Shown here: positions 18,222 to 26,861 of the stretch, piece by piece
Layout: each line of letters starts with the position of its first letter
Position numbering within the stretch: position 1 is the first letter of the stretch
Origin: Candidatus Defluviibacillus avedoerensis
GTDB taxonomy: Bacteria > Pseudomonadota > Gammaproteobacteria > Burkholderiales > Burkholderiaceae_C
Length of the DNA: 64,000 bases
Reading direction: 5' to 3'
Assembly: GCA_016703665.1 (NCBI GenBank)
Contig: JADJBS010000006.1
Location: 186,001-250,000, forward strand
Program-made: the position numbers and the translations under genes
The notes under the pieces: model-generated
Databases searched by the model: none
What the model saw: the letters and a program-made list of their open reading frames with translations, nothing else
What the model was told of the DNA's origin: nothing

Positions 18222-18869
18222 ATGCTCAAAGTCATTCCATCCTCTTTGTTACTGTATTTAATCTCAGTTTTTCTGGGCTTAGTATGCATGATCGCCCCCC
18301 CCCAAGTGCATGCTGAGAAGGCCGATCGCAGCAAACCCATGAACATCGAGTCTGATGCGCTGCGGTATGACGATCTAAAGCAACTGAGCATCTTTACAGG
18401 CAAAGTTGTTGTGACCAAGGGCAGCATCCTCATCCGCGGTGCCAGGGTCGAGGTCCGTCAGGACCCGGAAGGGTACCAATTTGGCACGGTCACGGCCGAG
18501 CCGGGTGGGAGGGCGTTTTACCGCCAAAAGCGCGAAGGACTGGATGAATTCATAGAGGGCGAGGGTGAACTGATTTACTACGATGGCCGAGCCGACACGG
18601 TTCGCTTCTCCACCCGTGCCGAAATGCGGCGCTACAAGGGAGCACAGCTGTTTGATGAGTCGAGCGGTAGCGTCATCGTCTATGACAACACCACCGACGT
18701 CTTCACGGTCGACAGCGGCTCGCTAACTGGTGTCCCTGGTTCTGGGGGACGTGTGCGAACCATGCTCACACCAACACCGAAGGCCGATATTGCGACAGTA
18801 CCCAGGCTAACTGCCCCCGTGTCGGCACCCACACTTAAATCCAGCGACGCACTGGGCAATAAAAAGTGA
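18222..18869 (+). CDS. lptA: LPS transport periplasmic protein LptA
   Basis: Periplasmic bridge protein that carries LPS between LptC and LptD. The 215-aa protein has a signal peptide (through residue ~31, ending QVHAEK), then the OstA-like beta-jellyroll: PMNIESDALRYDDLKQLSIF, GKVVVTKGSILIRGARVEV and a C-terminal GELIYYDGRADTVRF. The last 40 residues are a Pro/Thr-rich tail. lptC is not adjacent, which is usual in this clade, where it lies with kdsC. Its TGA overlaps the lptB GTG start (GTGA). Confidence 0.92.
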   Translation: MLKVIPSSLLLYLISVFLGLVCMIAPPQVHAEKADRSKPMNIESDALRYDDLKQLSIFTGKVVVTKGSILIRGARVEVRQDPEGYQFGTVTAEPGGRAFYRQKREGLDEFIEGEGELIYYDGRADTVRFSTRAEMRRYKGAQLFDESSGSVIVYDNTTDVFTVDSGSLTGVPGSGGRVRTMLTPTPKADIATVPRLTAPVSAPTLKSSDALGNKK

Positions 18870-19687
18870 AGGAACTGATATCGCAGCCAGGTGACTCGCT
18901 GTTTGGCGACGCTTCTCCTGTCAACGGTGACGGCATGAGGGAAAGGCGCAGCTTTCTGATCGCCCACAACTTGCAGAAAACCTACGGCAAACGCAAGGTC
19001 GTCAAAGACGTGTCACTGGATGTAGCCAACGGCGAAGTGGTGGGCTTGCTAGGGCCCAATGGAGCCGGCAAGACAACCTCTTTTTACATGATCGTTGGCC
19101 TGGTTCGTGCAGACGCTGGTCTTATCACGATCGACGACCAACCTATCGAACGTATGCCGATTCACCGACGCTCACGCCTGGGCCTCGGGTATTTGCCCCA
19201 GGAAGCCTCCATATTCCGAAAACTAACCGTTGAAGAAAACGTTCGCGCCGTGCTGGAGCTGCAGCGCGACGAGTACGGAGCCCCATTGAGCAAGCCCGCA
19301 CTGAGCGAGCGCCTGAGTCGTCTGCTCGAAGAATTGCGGGTGGATCACCTGAGGGATTCGCAAGCGCTGGCATTGTCGGGGGGGGAACGTCGCCGCGTTG
19401 AAATTGCGCGTGCACTGGCGACGAACCCACGCTTCATTCTCCTGGACGAACCTTTTGCGGGCGTTGACCCGATTGCTGTGATCGAGATTCAACGCATCAT
19501 TGGCTTCTTGAAAGCCCGAGGGATTGGGGTCTTGATTACGGACCACAACGTGCGCGAGACCCTGGGGATCTGTGATCGCGCCTTCATCATCAGCGATGGC
19601 TCTGTGCTGGCCCACGGCGTTCCGTCTGAAATTGTGAACAACGTCGAAGTGCGCCGGGTTTACCTTGGTGAACATTTCCGGATGTAA
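18866..19687 (+). CDS. lptB: LPS export ABC transporter ATPase LptB
   Basis: ATPase of the LptB2FGC exporter that extracts LPS from the inner membrane. The 273-aa protein has Walker A GPNGAGKTT, signature LSGGERRRVEIARAL, Walker B FILLDEPFAGVDP and switch His in ITDHNVRET. Compared with the common 241-aa form there is an N-terminal extension of about 29 residues (from the GTG start at 18866 to FLIAHNLQKTYG); the ATG at 18935 inside the frame is an alternative start. Confidence 0.95.
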   Translation: MKELISQPGDSLFGDASPVNGDGMRERRSFLIAHNLQKTYGKRKVVKDVSLDVANGEVVGLLGPNGAGKTTSFYMIVGLVRADAGLITIDDQPIERMPIHRRSRLGLGYLPQEASIFRKLTVEENVRAVLELQRDEYGAPLSKPALSERLSRLLEELRVDHLRDSQALALSGGERRRVEIARALATNPRFILLDEPFAGVDPIAVIEIQRIIGFLKARGIGVLITDHNVRETLGICDRAFIISDGSVLAHGVPSEIVNNVEVRRVYLGEHFRM

Positions 19688-19694
19688 GCACGTG

Positions 19695-21272
19695 ATGAAA
19701 CCCGGCCTTTCCCTGCGCGTTTCGCAGCACCTTGCGCTGACGCCTCAGTTGCAACAATCGATCCGCTTGCTGCAACTCTCGACGCTTGAACTGGCTCAGG
19801 AGGTCGAGCAGATGCTCGACGAGAATCCTTTTCTGGAAGTCGAACCAGATAACCTGCCGCAAGAGGATTTTGGACTTGCACAAGCTGATACACCGGTTCA
19901 GGCCGATGGAGCCGAGATCGACTTCGCTCCTTCTTCTATAGCAACCAGTGACCATCAAATAAGCCGAGAAGGCGATTTTGATGCTTCTGACAGCGCATCT
20001 GTCAGCTCGGGATCGGATGAATCGCCGAACTGGGAAGGCGATGGCACGGTAGAGGTCAAGCCCGATGATGCCGAATGGGGCTCAGATGCCCCCGCCCGAA
20101 AAACCGGCGACGACGATGGCGAATTCGACAGCATGACACTTGCGCGCGTGCACGAATCACTGACAGAACACTTGCACCGTCAGGCACTGTGCCTGCGTTT
20201 GGGCGACGAGGACAAGGCCGCGCTTCACTTCTTAATTGAATCACTGAACGACGACGGCTACCTTGAAGACAGCCTGGAATCGCTGGCACGCGGGTTGATG
20301 AAGTTCGATGACATGGAAATGCTGGAAGCTTTGCTCCACCATTTCACCGTGGCGCTGCGTCTGCTGCAAAGCCTGGAGCCAACAGGGGTAGGGGCCCATG
20401 ACCTGAGTGAATGCCTGCGACTGCAATTGCGTGAGCGCCTGGCTGACGAGAACTCCGACACCGTGCAGATCGCCATGGCAGTCTGCAACCAACCACTGGA
20501 CCTGCTTGCCCGTCGTGATGTTCGCCGCCTTGCCCAGCAGTGCGGCGCAAGCGAAGCACACATCAAAGCCGCCCTGGCATTGATCGCCCGTTTAGAACCC
20601 CGGCCAGGGCGCAGGTTTGTCGAGGTGGAACGCAACTTCATCCAACCGGATGTGATCGTGTCGGCCTTGCGCACAGCCAACTCGGCCCAGGTTCGCTTTC
20701 AGGTCCGACTGAACCCGGATGTCATGCCCAAACTCAGGGTGCATGACATTTACTCCAACGCCATCAAGCAAGGGCGAGGCAGCGAACACCAGGGTTTGTC
20801 GCAACGCCTGCAGGAAGCACGCTGGTTTATCAAGAACATCCAGCAGCGCTTTGACACCATTCTGCGAGTGAGTTCTGCCATTGTCGAACGACAAAAGAAC
20901 TTCTTTATTCATGTCGAATTGGCCATGCGCCCGCTGGTTTTACGCGAAATTGCGGATGAGCTGGGCCTGCATGAATCCACGATTTCCCGTGTCACGACGG
21001 CCAAGTACATGGCCACACCACTGGGCACGTTTGAACTGAAGTACTTCTTTGGTTCCGGCCTTGGAACCGAGACCGGTGGCAATGCCTCCAGCACGGCCGT
21101 TCGCGCCTTGATCAAGCAATTTGTCAGCGCAGAAAGCCCCAAAAAACCCCTGAGTGACAGCCAGATTTCCGACATGCTCAAGGAGCAGGGCATCGAATGT
21201 GCCCGACGCACCGTGGCCAAATACCGTGAGGCGCTGAAAATAGCGCCAACCAACTTGCGCAAAGCGCTTTAA
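19695..21272 (+). CDS. rpoN: RNA polymerase sigma-54 factor
   Basis: Sigma factor for -24/-12 promoters that needs an AAA+ activator. From ATG 19695 it is 525 aa: Gln/Leu-rich region I (LSLRVSQHLALTPQLQQSIRLL), acidic region II (about 60-150), core-binding domain, and the C-terminal DNA-binding part with the RpoN box CARRTVAKYREAL. The frame is open upstream to 19665, but MKPGLSLRVSQ is the family start. The acidic region contains an AT-rich patch (19926-19964) like the dispersed repeats described in findings. Follows lptB by 7 bases. Confidence 0.96.
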   Translation: MKPGLSLRVSQHLALTPQLQQSIRLLQLSTLELAQEVEQMLDENPFLEVEPDNLPQEDFGLAQADTPVQADGAEIDFAPSSIATSDHQISREGDFDASDSASVSSGSDESPNWEGDGTVEVKPDDAEWGSDAPARKTGDDDGEFDSMTLARVHESLTEHLHRQALCLRLGDEDKAALHFLIESLNDDGYLEDSLESLARGLMKFDDMEMLEALLHHFTVALRLLQSLEPTGVGAHDLSECLRLQLRERLADENSDTVQIAMAVCNQPLDLLARRDVRRLAQQCGASEAHIKAALALIARLEPRPGRRFVEVERNFIQPDVIVSALRTANSAQVRFQVRLNPDVMPKLRVHDIYSNAIKQGRGSEHQGLSQRLQEARWFIKNIQQRFDTILRVSSAIVERQKNFFIHVELAMRPLVLREIADELGLHESTISRVTTAKYMATPLGTFELKYFFGSGLGTETGGNASSTAVRALIKQFVSAESPKKPLSDSQISDMLKEQGIECARRTVAKYREALKIAPTNLRKAL

Positions 21273-21281
21273 GAACACACA

Positions 21282-22565
21282 GTGAACCAGCTCCAGCTAT
21301 TTTTGCCATGCGCCGCCGGCGTCGAGGAACGCCTGGCAGAAGAATGTTTGCTCATCACAGACCAGCAACCGGGTACCCTCAAAACAACGCGTGGGGGCGT
21401 GCTGGTACAGGCATCCTGGCGAGACGTGATGCTGCTCAACCTGCATAGTCGGCTGGCTCAGCGGGTTCTGGTGCAACTGTCCAACGTGGAATACCGCAGC
21501 GATCAGGATATTTACGAGAATGCATCGGAAGTGGCTTGGGAAATCTGGTTCACGCCCAAGCAGAGCTTCAAAATTGAAATCACGGCACAGCACAGCCCCG
21601 TGAAAAGCCTGAACTATTCCGCCCTATTGGTCAAGGATGCCATTTGCGACCGCTTCCGCCACAAATCAGGCGTGCGCCCCAACGTGGAAACCCGCTGGCC
21701 CGACGCCCGTGTCTATGTCCATTTGAGCGCCACACACCAAACCCTGTACATGGACACCTCTGGTGAGGCGCTGTTTAAGCGCGGCTGGCGAACTGACAAA
21801 GGAGATGCACCGCTCAAGGAGACGCTAGCCGCAGCCATGATCGCGGCCAGTGGCTGGGACGGCGAAACCCCGCTGTACGACCCTTGCTGCGGAAGTGGCA
21901 CCATCGCCATCGAAGCCGCTCAGATTGCCTGCAACATTGCACCAGGTGGCCAGCGGCAATTCGGCTTTGAAAAGCTCCTGCCCTATCAATCTCATGTCTG
22001 GAGCGCTATCAAATCAGAAGCTAAAGCGGCCGAAAGCAAAGCCGTTGTGCCCATTTTTGGCAGTGATGTGGCACACCGGATGGTGGACTTTGCCATGCGC
22101 AATGCGGAGCGTGCAGGCGTGGGCGACGTGGTGCAACTGCGCGGGGGCGACGCATTGCAACGTCTACCCCCCTGCGACAAGCCTGGCATTTTGCTGCTGA
22201 ATCCACCCTACGGCGAGCGGATTGAGGCTGCCGGCTTCGCCGGTACAGCCTCAGGTGCGAGAACAAGGCGTGGTGGTCGAGAATCTGCCTGGCTTGACCC
22301 GACAGCAGATCCTGTCCAGCAAAACGACAGTGCGGGCGATGCTGCCAGCATGGACAGCTTCTTCAGGCAACTTTCCACCCATTGGAAAACCCATTACATG
22401 GGTTGGACCGCATGGGTTCTGACGCCTGACCTGAAGCTCCCTGGGCGCATGCGCTTCAAGGAATCCCGCCGCGTACCCATGTGGAATGGCCCAATTGAGT
22501 GCCGCATGTTCAGGTTCGAAATTTCGGCCATGCCGGACAAGAATGCCAAACTCCCAGAAGTCTGA
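21282..22565 (+). CDS. THUMP-domain 23S rRNA (guanine-N2) methyltransferase, RlmL-like
   Basis: A 427-aa SAM-dependent RNA methylase. It has an N-terminal ferredoxin-like/THUMP region (about 1-165, LRVWPNA-type RPNVETRWPDARVYVHL) and a UPF0020 catalytic domain with DPCCGSGTIAIEA (SAM binding) and the catalytic NPPYGER. It corresponds to the N-terminal half of E. coli RlmL, which methylates G2445. After NPPYGER there is a 40-residue Gly/Ala/Arg-rich insertion (about 22225-22345) that looks unconserved. Start is GTG at 21282. Confidence 0.88.
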   Translation: MNQLQLFLPCAAGVEERLAEECLLITDQQPGTLKTTRGGVLVQASWRDVMLLNLHSRLAQRVLVQLSNVEYRSDQDIYENASEVAWEIWFTPKQSFKIEITAQHSPVKSLNYSALLVKDAICDRFRHKSGVRPNVETRWPDARVYVHLSATHQTLYMDTSGEALFKRGWRTDKGDAPLKETLAAAMIAASGWDGETPLYDPCCGSGTIAIEAAQIACNIAPGGQRQFGFEKLLPYQSHVWSAIKSEAKAAESKAVVPIFGSDVAHRMVDFAMRNAERAGVGDVVQLRGGDALQRLPPCDKPGILLLNPPYGERIEAAGFAGTASGARTRRGGRESAWLDPTADPVQQNDSAGDAASMDSFFRQLSTHWKTHYMGWTAWVLTPDLKLPGRMRFKESRRVPMWNGPIECRMFRFEISAMPDKNAKLPEV

Positions 22566-22572
22566 GGTTCAG

Positions 22573-22995
22573 GTGTTGGCTCCTTATGACGCAGTACTCG
22601 ATACCAATCTGGTGCTGGATCTATTTTTGTTCCACGATCCGGCGGTTGAGTCATTGATGGCAGCGTTAGCAGAGGGGGAGCTTCGGTGGATTTGCACCGA
22701 AACCATGCAGCTTGAATTGATCAGGGTGCTGGGATACCCCAAAATTGCAAAGGCATTGTCTGGCCACAAAGTGAGCGCAAACCAGCTTCTGGAGCAAGCA
22801 AGTCGATGCTGGCATCAGGTGTCAGTGCCCATGAACATTGGGATTACTGCGCGCTGCCAGGACCGGGATGACCAAATCTTTGTGGACTTGGCTGTCGCTC
22901 ACCAGGCCAAACTCTTCAGCAAAGACAAAGCAGTACTTGCTTTGGCCAAAGCGCTCATGCGGTGCAACGTCATGGTTTTGCGCCAATGGCAATAG
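22573..22995 (+). CDS. PIN-family putative RNase (COG1569-like)
   Basis: A 140-aa PIN protein with acidic sites in AVLDTNLVLDLFLF, a central region WICTETMQLELIRVLGYPKI, and DRDDQIFVDLAVAHQAKLFSKDKAVL at the C-terminus. Matches the group annotated as putative toxin components, PIN family. I chose GTG 22573 because GAGG lies 5 bases upstream; an in-frame ATG at 22543 would overlap the methylase gene by 23 bases. No antitoxin gene is adjacent, so a toxin role is uncertain. Confidence 0.75.
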   Translation: MLAPYDAVLDTNLVLDLFLFHDPAVESLMAALAEGELRWICTETMQLELIRVLGYPKIAKALSGHKVSANQLLEQASRCWHQVSVPMNIGITARCQDRDDQIFVDLAVAHQAKLFSKDKAVLALAKALMRCNVMVLRQWQ

Positions 22996-23091
22996 TTCAC
23001 GAATAGCCCTAGGCAACAAAAGGTAACATTTCTCGCCTGCGGGTATTTTCAGTTCGCGCTATGCTGCCAATCTGGACGTAAAAGTGACGAA

Positions 23092-24426
23092 ATGGAAAAC
23101 GGACCGACAGAAATGATGATTGAGGTACACAAACTGCGTATCGGCATGTTCGTGCACCTTGATCTGGGATGGATGGATCACCCGTTTCCCTTGAACCGTT
23201 TCAAGATCAGTACGCACAGCCAAATTGAGCAGATCAAGGGCCTGCGACTCAAGCAGGTCAAAGTCCTGTCCGACTTGAGTGATATTGACGCCCTGGGCGA
23301 TGAAATGCCCCCAGTGCCCACGGGCCCCGTTCCGGTGGAGCCCCATGCCCCTCAAGCTCTGGCACGGCAACAGGCAGCGGAGGCACTTCGCATCCGTCGC
23401 CAGTCATTGGCCCGGCAAAATGCTGATCTGGCTCGTTGCGAGCGAGAGTTTTCGAGCGCCAGCGGTGCCTGGAAGCAGGTTGCCACTTTGGCACAACGCA
23501 ACGGTGAACAAGCCCGTCAGGAATCCGAAATCCTGATCAAGGGCCTGATTGACCAGCTTTCTTCTGCCCGCGAAAGCAACATCAGACTGCTGTCAGAAAC
23601 GGCTGGCGACAGTAACGCCCTGCATGCATTGAACGTGACCGTGATCTCGTTGCTTCTTGGACGTGCCTTGCAGCTTGATGACGCAACGCTGAGTGACATT
23701 GGGCTGGGGAGCTTGCTTCACGACATTGGTAAACAAACGCTACCTGATCGCCTTCGCTGGCACAGCGATAAATTCACCGCAGTGGAAGAAAAGGCGTTTC
23801 GCGAACATGTCCAGGCCGGTGTGAAGATGGGCGAGAAAATGGGCCTTTCCCCGGGTACGCTGGCCGTCATCGCTCAGCACCATGAAACCGCCGACGGCAA
23901 AGGATATCCTGCTGGCTCCAACAAGGATGCCATGAGCCAGGCAGCCCGAGTAGTCGCCTTGGTCAATGCCTACGACAACCTTTGCAATCCCGGCAATGCA
24001 GCGCTGGCAGCCACTCCGCATGAGGCCCTGGCCATGATGTTCGCGCAGATAAAGCCACGCTTTGACGGTGCCTGTCTGACAGCATTCATCCGGATGATGG
24101 GGGTCTATCCGCCCGGATCGGTGGTCCAGTTGAGCGACGAGCGGTTTGCCCTGGTGGTGTCTGTCAATGCATCGCGCCCACTTCGACCCAAGGTCATCGT
24201 GCATGACACCAAGGTACCCGCAGAAGACGCCTTGATTTTGGATCTGCAAAATGAGCCCGCTCTGGGCATCCGTCGCAGTCTGCATCCCCGGCACCTGTCC
24301 AGGCCAGTGCTTGAGTATCTGTCTCCACGCAAGCGGATGTGCTACTTTTTTGAGCGATCAAGTGAACCAAACGGTGTTGTGTGGATGGACTCTTCACACT
24401 CACCTGGCTCTGGAGCAGCAGAGTGA
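23092..24426 (+). CDS. HD-GYP domain cyclic-di-GMP phosphodiesterase with DUF3391
   Basis: A 444-aa cytosolic protein. Residues 1-65 form the DUF3391 domain (VHKLRIGMFVHLDLGWMDHPF). A charged helical linker follows (about 90-150), then the HD-GYP domain (about 160-365) with LLHDIGKQTLPDRL (HD), HVQAGVKMGEKMG, QHHETADGKGYPAG (HHE ... GYP) and VALVNAYDNLCNP. The metal-binding and GYP residues appear intact, so it should hydrolyse c-di-GMP. The final 60 residues are a C-terminal extension. Its stop overlaps the GTG start of the next gene by four bases (GTGA), linking the two c-di-GMP enzymes. Confidence 0.9.
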   Translation: MENGPTEMMIEVHKLRIGMFVHLDLGWMDHPFPLNRFKISTHSQIEQIKGLRLKQVKVLSDLSDIDALGDEMPPVPTGPVPVEPHAPQALARQQAAEALRIRRQSLARQNADLARCEREFSSASGAWKQVATLAQRNGEQARQESEILIKGLIDQLSSARESNIRLLSETAGDSNALHALNVTVISLLLGRALQLDDATLSDIGLGSLLHDIGKQTLPDRLRWHSDKFTAVEEKAFREHVQAGVKMGEKMGLSPGTLAVIAQHHETADGKGYPAGSNKDAMSQAARVVALVNAYDNLCNPGNAALAATPHEALAMMFAQIKPRFDGACLTAFIRMMGVYPPGSVVQLSDERFALVVSVNASRPLRPKVIVHDTKVPAEDALILDLQNEPALGIRRSLHPRHLSRPVLEYLSPRKRMCYFFERSSEPNGVVWMDSSHSPGSGAAE

Positions 24427-26861
24427 ACTTCGCGACCAAATACCAAGTTTGCCTGGATGAGCTTCTGGAAGCAGCTTGTTTGGTGGAAGTCCCGTCGCTC
24501 ACCCTGGTGGCCGCCAATCAGGCCGCAGTTCAACTGTTTGGCGAAGAGGCTTGCGTGCTGATTGGCCGTGATGTCACGGGCATGATGCTTTCCCCGGAAG
24601 ACATGGCTTTCTGGGACGAGGTACGGCAGACAGATTGGCCAGATCAACTGCCACTTCATTCTGAGAGTGTGATCGCCAAGGCCGATGGCAATATGCTCAC
24701 AGTGGAGCGCAGAGTCAGTCCTTTGCCCCTGTGGTTGACTGGCGAAGGGTCTGAGAAACGCTATTACTTGTGGACCATGCTGGACCACAGTGCCCGCCAG
24801 AAAACAGAAGACAAGCTTGAACGCTTGCTGGCCGAAATGCGTGCCACCCTGGAATCGACAGGCGACGGGATTCTGGTGACCGATCTACACGGCGGAATAC
24901 AGGCCTTCAATAAGCTGTTCAGTAAATTGTGGCAGCTATCGCCCGACATGCTGACACAGCGCAATGACGCTGCAATTTATCAGTCGATTCGCGAGCAGGT
25001 ACTCGATCAGGCCACCTACGATGCACGGATGGTCAAACTGGCGGAGGATCCTTTGCTTGAAGAGTCCGGGGTGGTGAACTTGCAAGACGCGAGGATGTTC
25101 GAATACCGGACCTTGCCGCAGTTTGTGCGTGGTCAACCGATTGGACGGGTCTATTCTTTCAGGGACATCACCGAGCGGCTGGCAAGCGAAGAGCGATTGC
25201 GGCTGGCCGCCAAGGTGTTCGAGTCCAGCATTGACGCTATTTTTGTGTCAGACAGTGACCACCATATCTTTACATCCAACACGACCTGCCAGCAACTGAT
25301 GGAGCGTACCCCGGATCAGCTTCATGGCGTTGCATTGACTGAGTTGCTCAGCCTGCCGGGGCGCCGCGATGGATTGAGTGCCATCCTGGCAGGTTTGCCA
25401 CTCAAGCAGCGCTGGGAAGGTGAGCTACGTTACAGCCGTGCCGACGGCACCGAGGTGCCGTTACAGGTGTCATTGGTTCACATGGCGGGCGAGCACGGGG
25501 GACCCATGCATTGCATTGGCCACGCACATGACCTGACAGAAACCCTGGCTGACAAGCAACGCATCCATGACCTGGCTTTCCGTGACTCGCTGACGGGCTT
25601 GCCCAACCGGGTCATGCTGCACGAGCGCGGAGCCCATGCCATCGCCATGGCCAGCCGCGAAAACCACGGATTTGCCGTGATGTTCATTGACTTGGATCGT
25701 TTCAAATCCATCAACGACACTCTGGGACACAGCTTTGGTGACATGGTGCTCAAGCAAGTGGCAGAGCGTGTTCAGCAATGCTTGCGCCCCTATGACACCA
25801 TGGCTCGTCTGGGCGGAGACGAGTTTGTGGTCATCCTGTATCAGGCCGATATGCACGCTGCAGAGCATGTAGGGGAGCGCATTCTGGAGGTACTTACCGC
25901 ACCGTTCGAACGCGATGACATGCGCTTTATTGTCACCTGCAGTATCGGCGTGTCGCTGTATCCACAAGACGGCGCAGACATCGGCGAGCTTATCAAGAAC
26001 GCTGACGACGCTATGTACCGGGTCAAGGAGCAAGGCAGGGCTTCATTGCGCTTCTATCAGCGTCAAATGAACGTCGACCTGTTGGCCCGCATGAAGCTGG
26101 ACCATGCGATGCGCTTGGCTTTACAACATGGCGCCTTCCGCTTGAATTACCAACCCCAAGTACACATTGCCAGTGGGGCTGTGATTGGTGCCGAAGCCTT
26201 GATTCGGTGGCGCGACGCTGAAATGGGTGAGGTATCCCCCGGTCGCTTCATCCCGGTAGCCGAAGAAACGGGTTTTATCGTGGCCATCGGCGACTGGGTC
26301 ATGCAAGAGGCCGTGCGTCAGGCCGCTGTCTGGTATGGCGCTGGCATGCAGATTCCAGTCTCGGTGAACGTGTCGGCGCCTCAGTTTCAGCAAAAAGGCT
26401 TTGTCACCAAGGTCGCCAGCGCCTTGGCAACAGCGAACTTACCTGCCGAAATGCTGGAACTGGAACTGACCGAAAGCATCCTGATTGGCGACGCTGACAG
26501 TGCCTTTTTGCTGTTGCGTGAGCTGGCCGATCTGGGTGTCAGGCTCGCCATTGATGACTTTGGCACGGGTTATTCCAGCCTCTCCTACTTGAAGCGTTTC
26601 CCGATCCAGCGGCTCAAAATCGACAAATCCTTTGTAGACAAGTTGCCAGACGATGAAAGCGATGTCGCTATCAGTAACGCCGTTATCAACCTGGGGCATG
26701 CTCTGAAACTCAAAGTCATTGCAGAGGGCGTCGAGACCGAGTCACAGCGCGCATTTCTGCTTGCAGCAGGATGCGACGAATTTCAGGGCTGGTTGTACTC
26801 CAAGGCTTTGCCTCCCGATGATTTTGAGAAGTTGGTTCTTAAAGCGCCTAAACCGCCTTGA
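24423..26861 (+). CDS. PAS-GGDEF-EAL cyclic-di-GMP cyclase/phosphodiesterase
   Basis: An 812-aa sensor-effector. Domains in order: a PAS domain (about 1-115), a second PAS (about 130-255), a third PAS (about 260-385), GGDEF (about 385-550) and EAL (about 565-810). The GGDEF active-site motif LGGDEFVVI is intact, and an RxxD inhibitory site (RPYD) precedes it at the usual spacing. The EAL domain has EALIRW, NVSAPQF, ELTESIL, DDFGTGYSSL and KIDKSFVD, all catalytic signatures. No membrane segment is visible. GTG 24423 has GGAG upstream and overlaps the HD-GYP stop; an ATG at 24381 is possible. Its 3' end overlaps the convergent neighbour by 14 bases. Confidence 0.92.
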   Translation: MNFATKYQVCLDELLEAACLVEVPSLTLVAANQAAVQLFGEEACVLIGRDVTGMMLSPEDMAFWDEVRQTDWPDQLPLHSESVIAKADGNMLTVERRVSPLPLWLTGEGSEKRYYLWTMLDHSARQKTEDKLERLLAEMRATLESTGDGILVTDLHGGIQAFNKLFSKLWQLSPDMLTQRNDAAIYQSIREQVLDQATYDARMVKLAEDPLLEESGVVNLQDARMFEYRTLPQFVRGQPIGRVYSFRDITERLASEERLRLAAKVFESSIDAIFVSDSDHHIFTSNTTCQQLMERTPDQLHGVALTELLSLPGRRDGLSAILAGLPLKQRWEGELRYSRADGTEVPLQVSLVHMAGEHGGPMHCIGHAHDLTETLADKQRIHDLAFRDSLTGLPNRVMLHERGAHAIAMASRENHGFAVMFIDLDRFKSINDTLGHSFGDMVLKQVAERVQQCLRPYDTMARLGGDEFVVILYQADMHAAEHVGERILEVLTAPFERDDMRFIVTCSIGVSLYPQDGADIGELIKNADDAMYRVKEQGRASLRFYQRQMNVDLLARMKLDHAMRLALQHGAFRLNYQPQVHIASGAVIGAEALIRWRDAEMGEVSPGRFIPVAEETGFIVAIGDWVMQEAVRQAAVWYGAGMQIPVSVNVSAPQFQQKGFVTKVASALATANLPAEMLELELTESILIGDADSAFLLLRELADLGVRLAIDDFGTGYSSLSYLKRFPIQRLKIDKSFVDKLPDDESDVAISNAVINLGHALKLKVIAEGVETESQRAFLLAAGCDEFQGWLYSKALPPDDFEKLVLKAPKPP

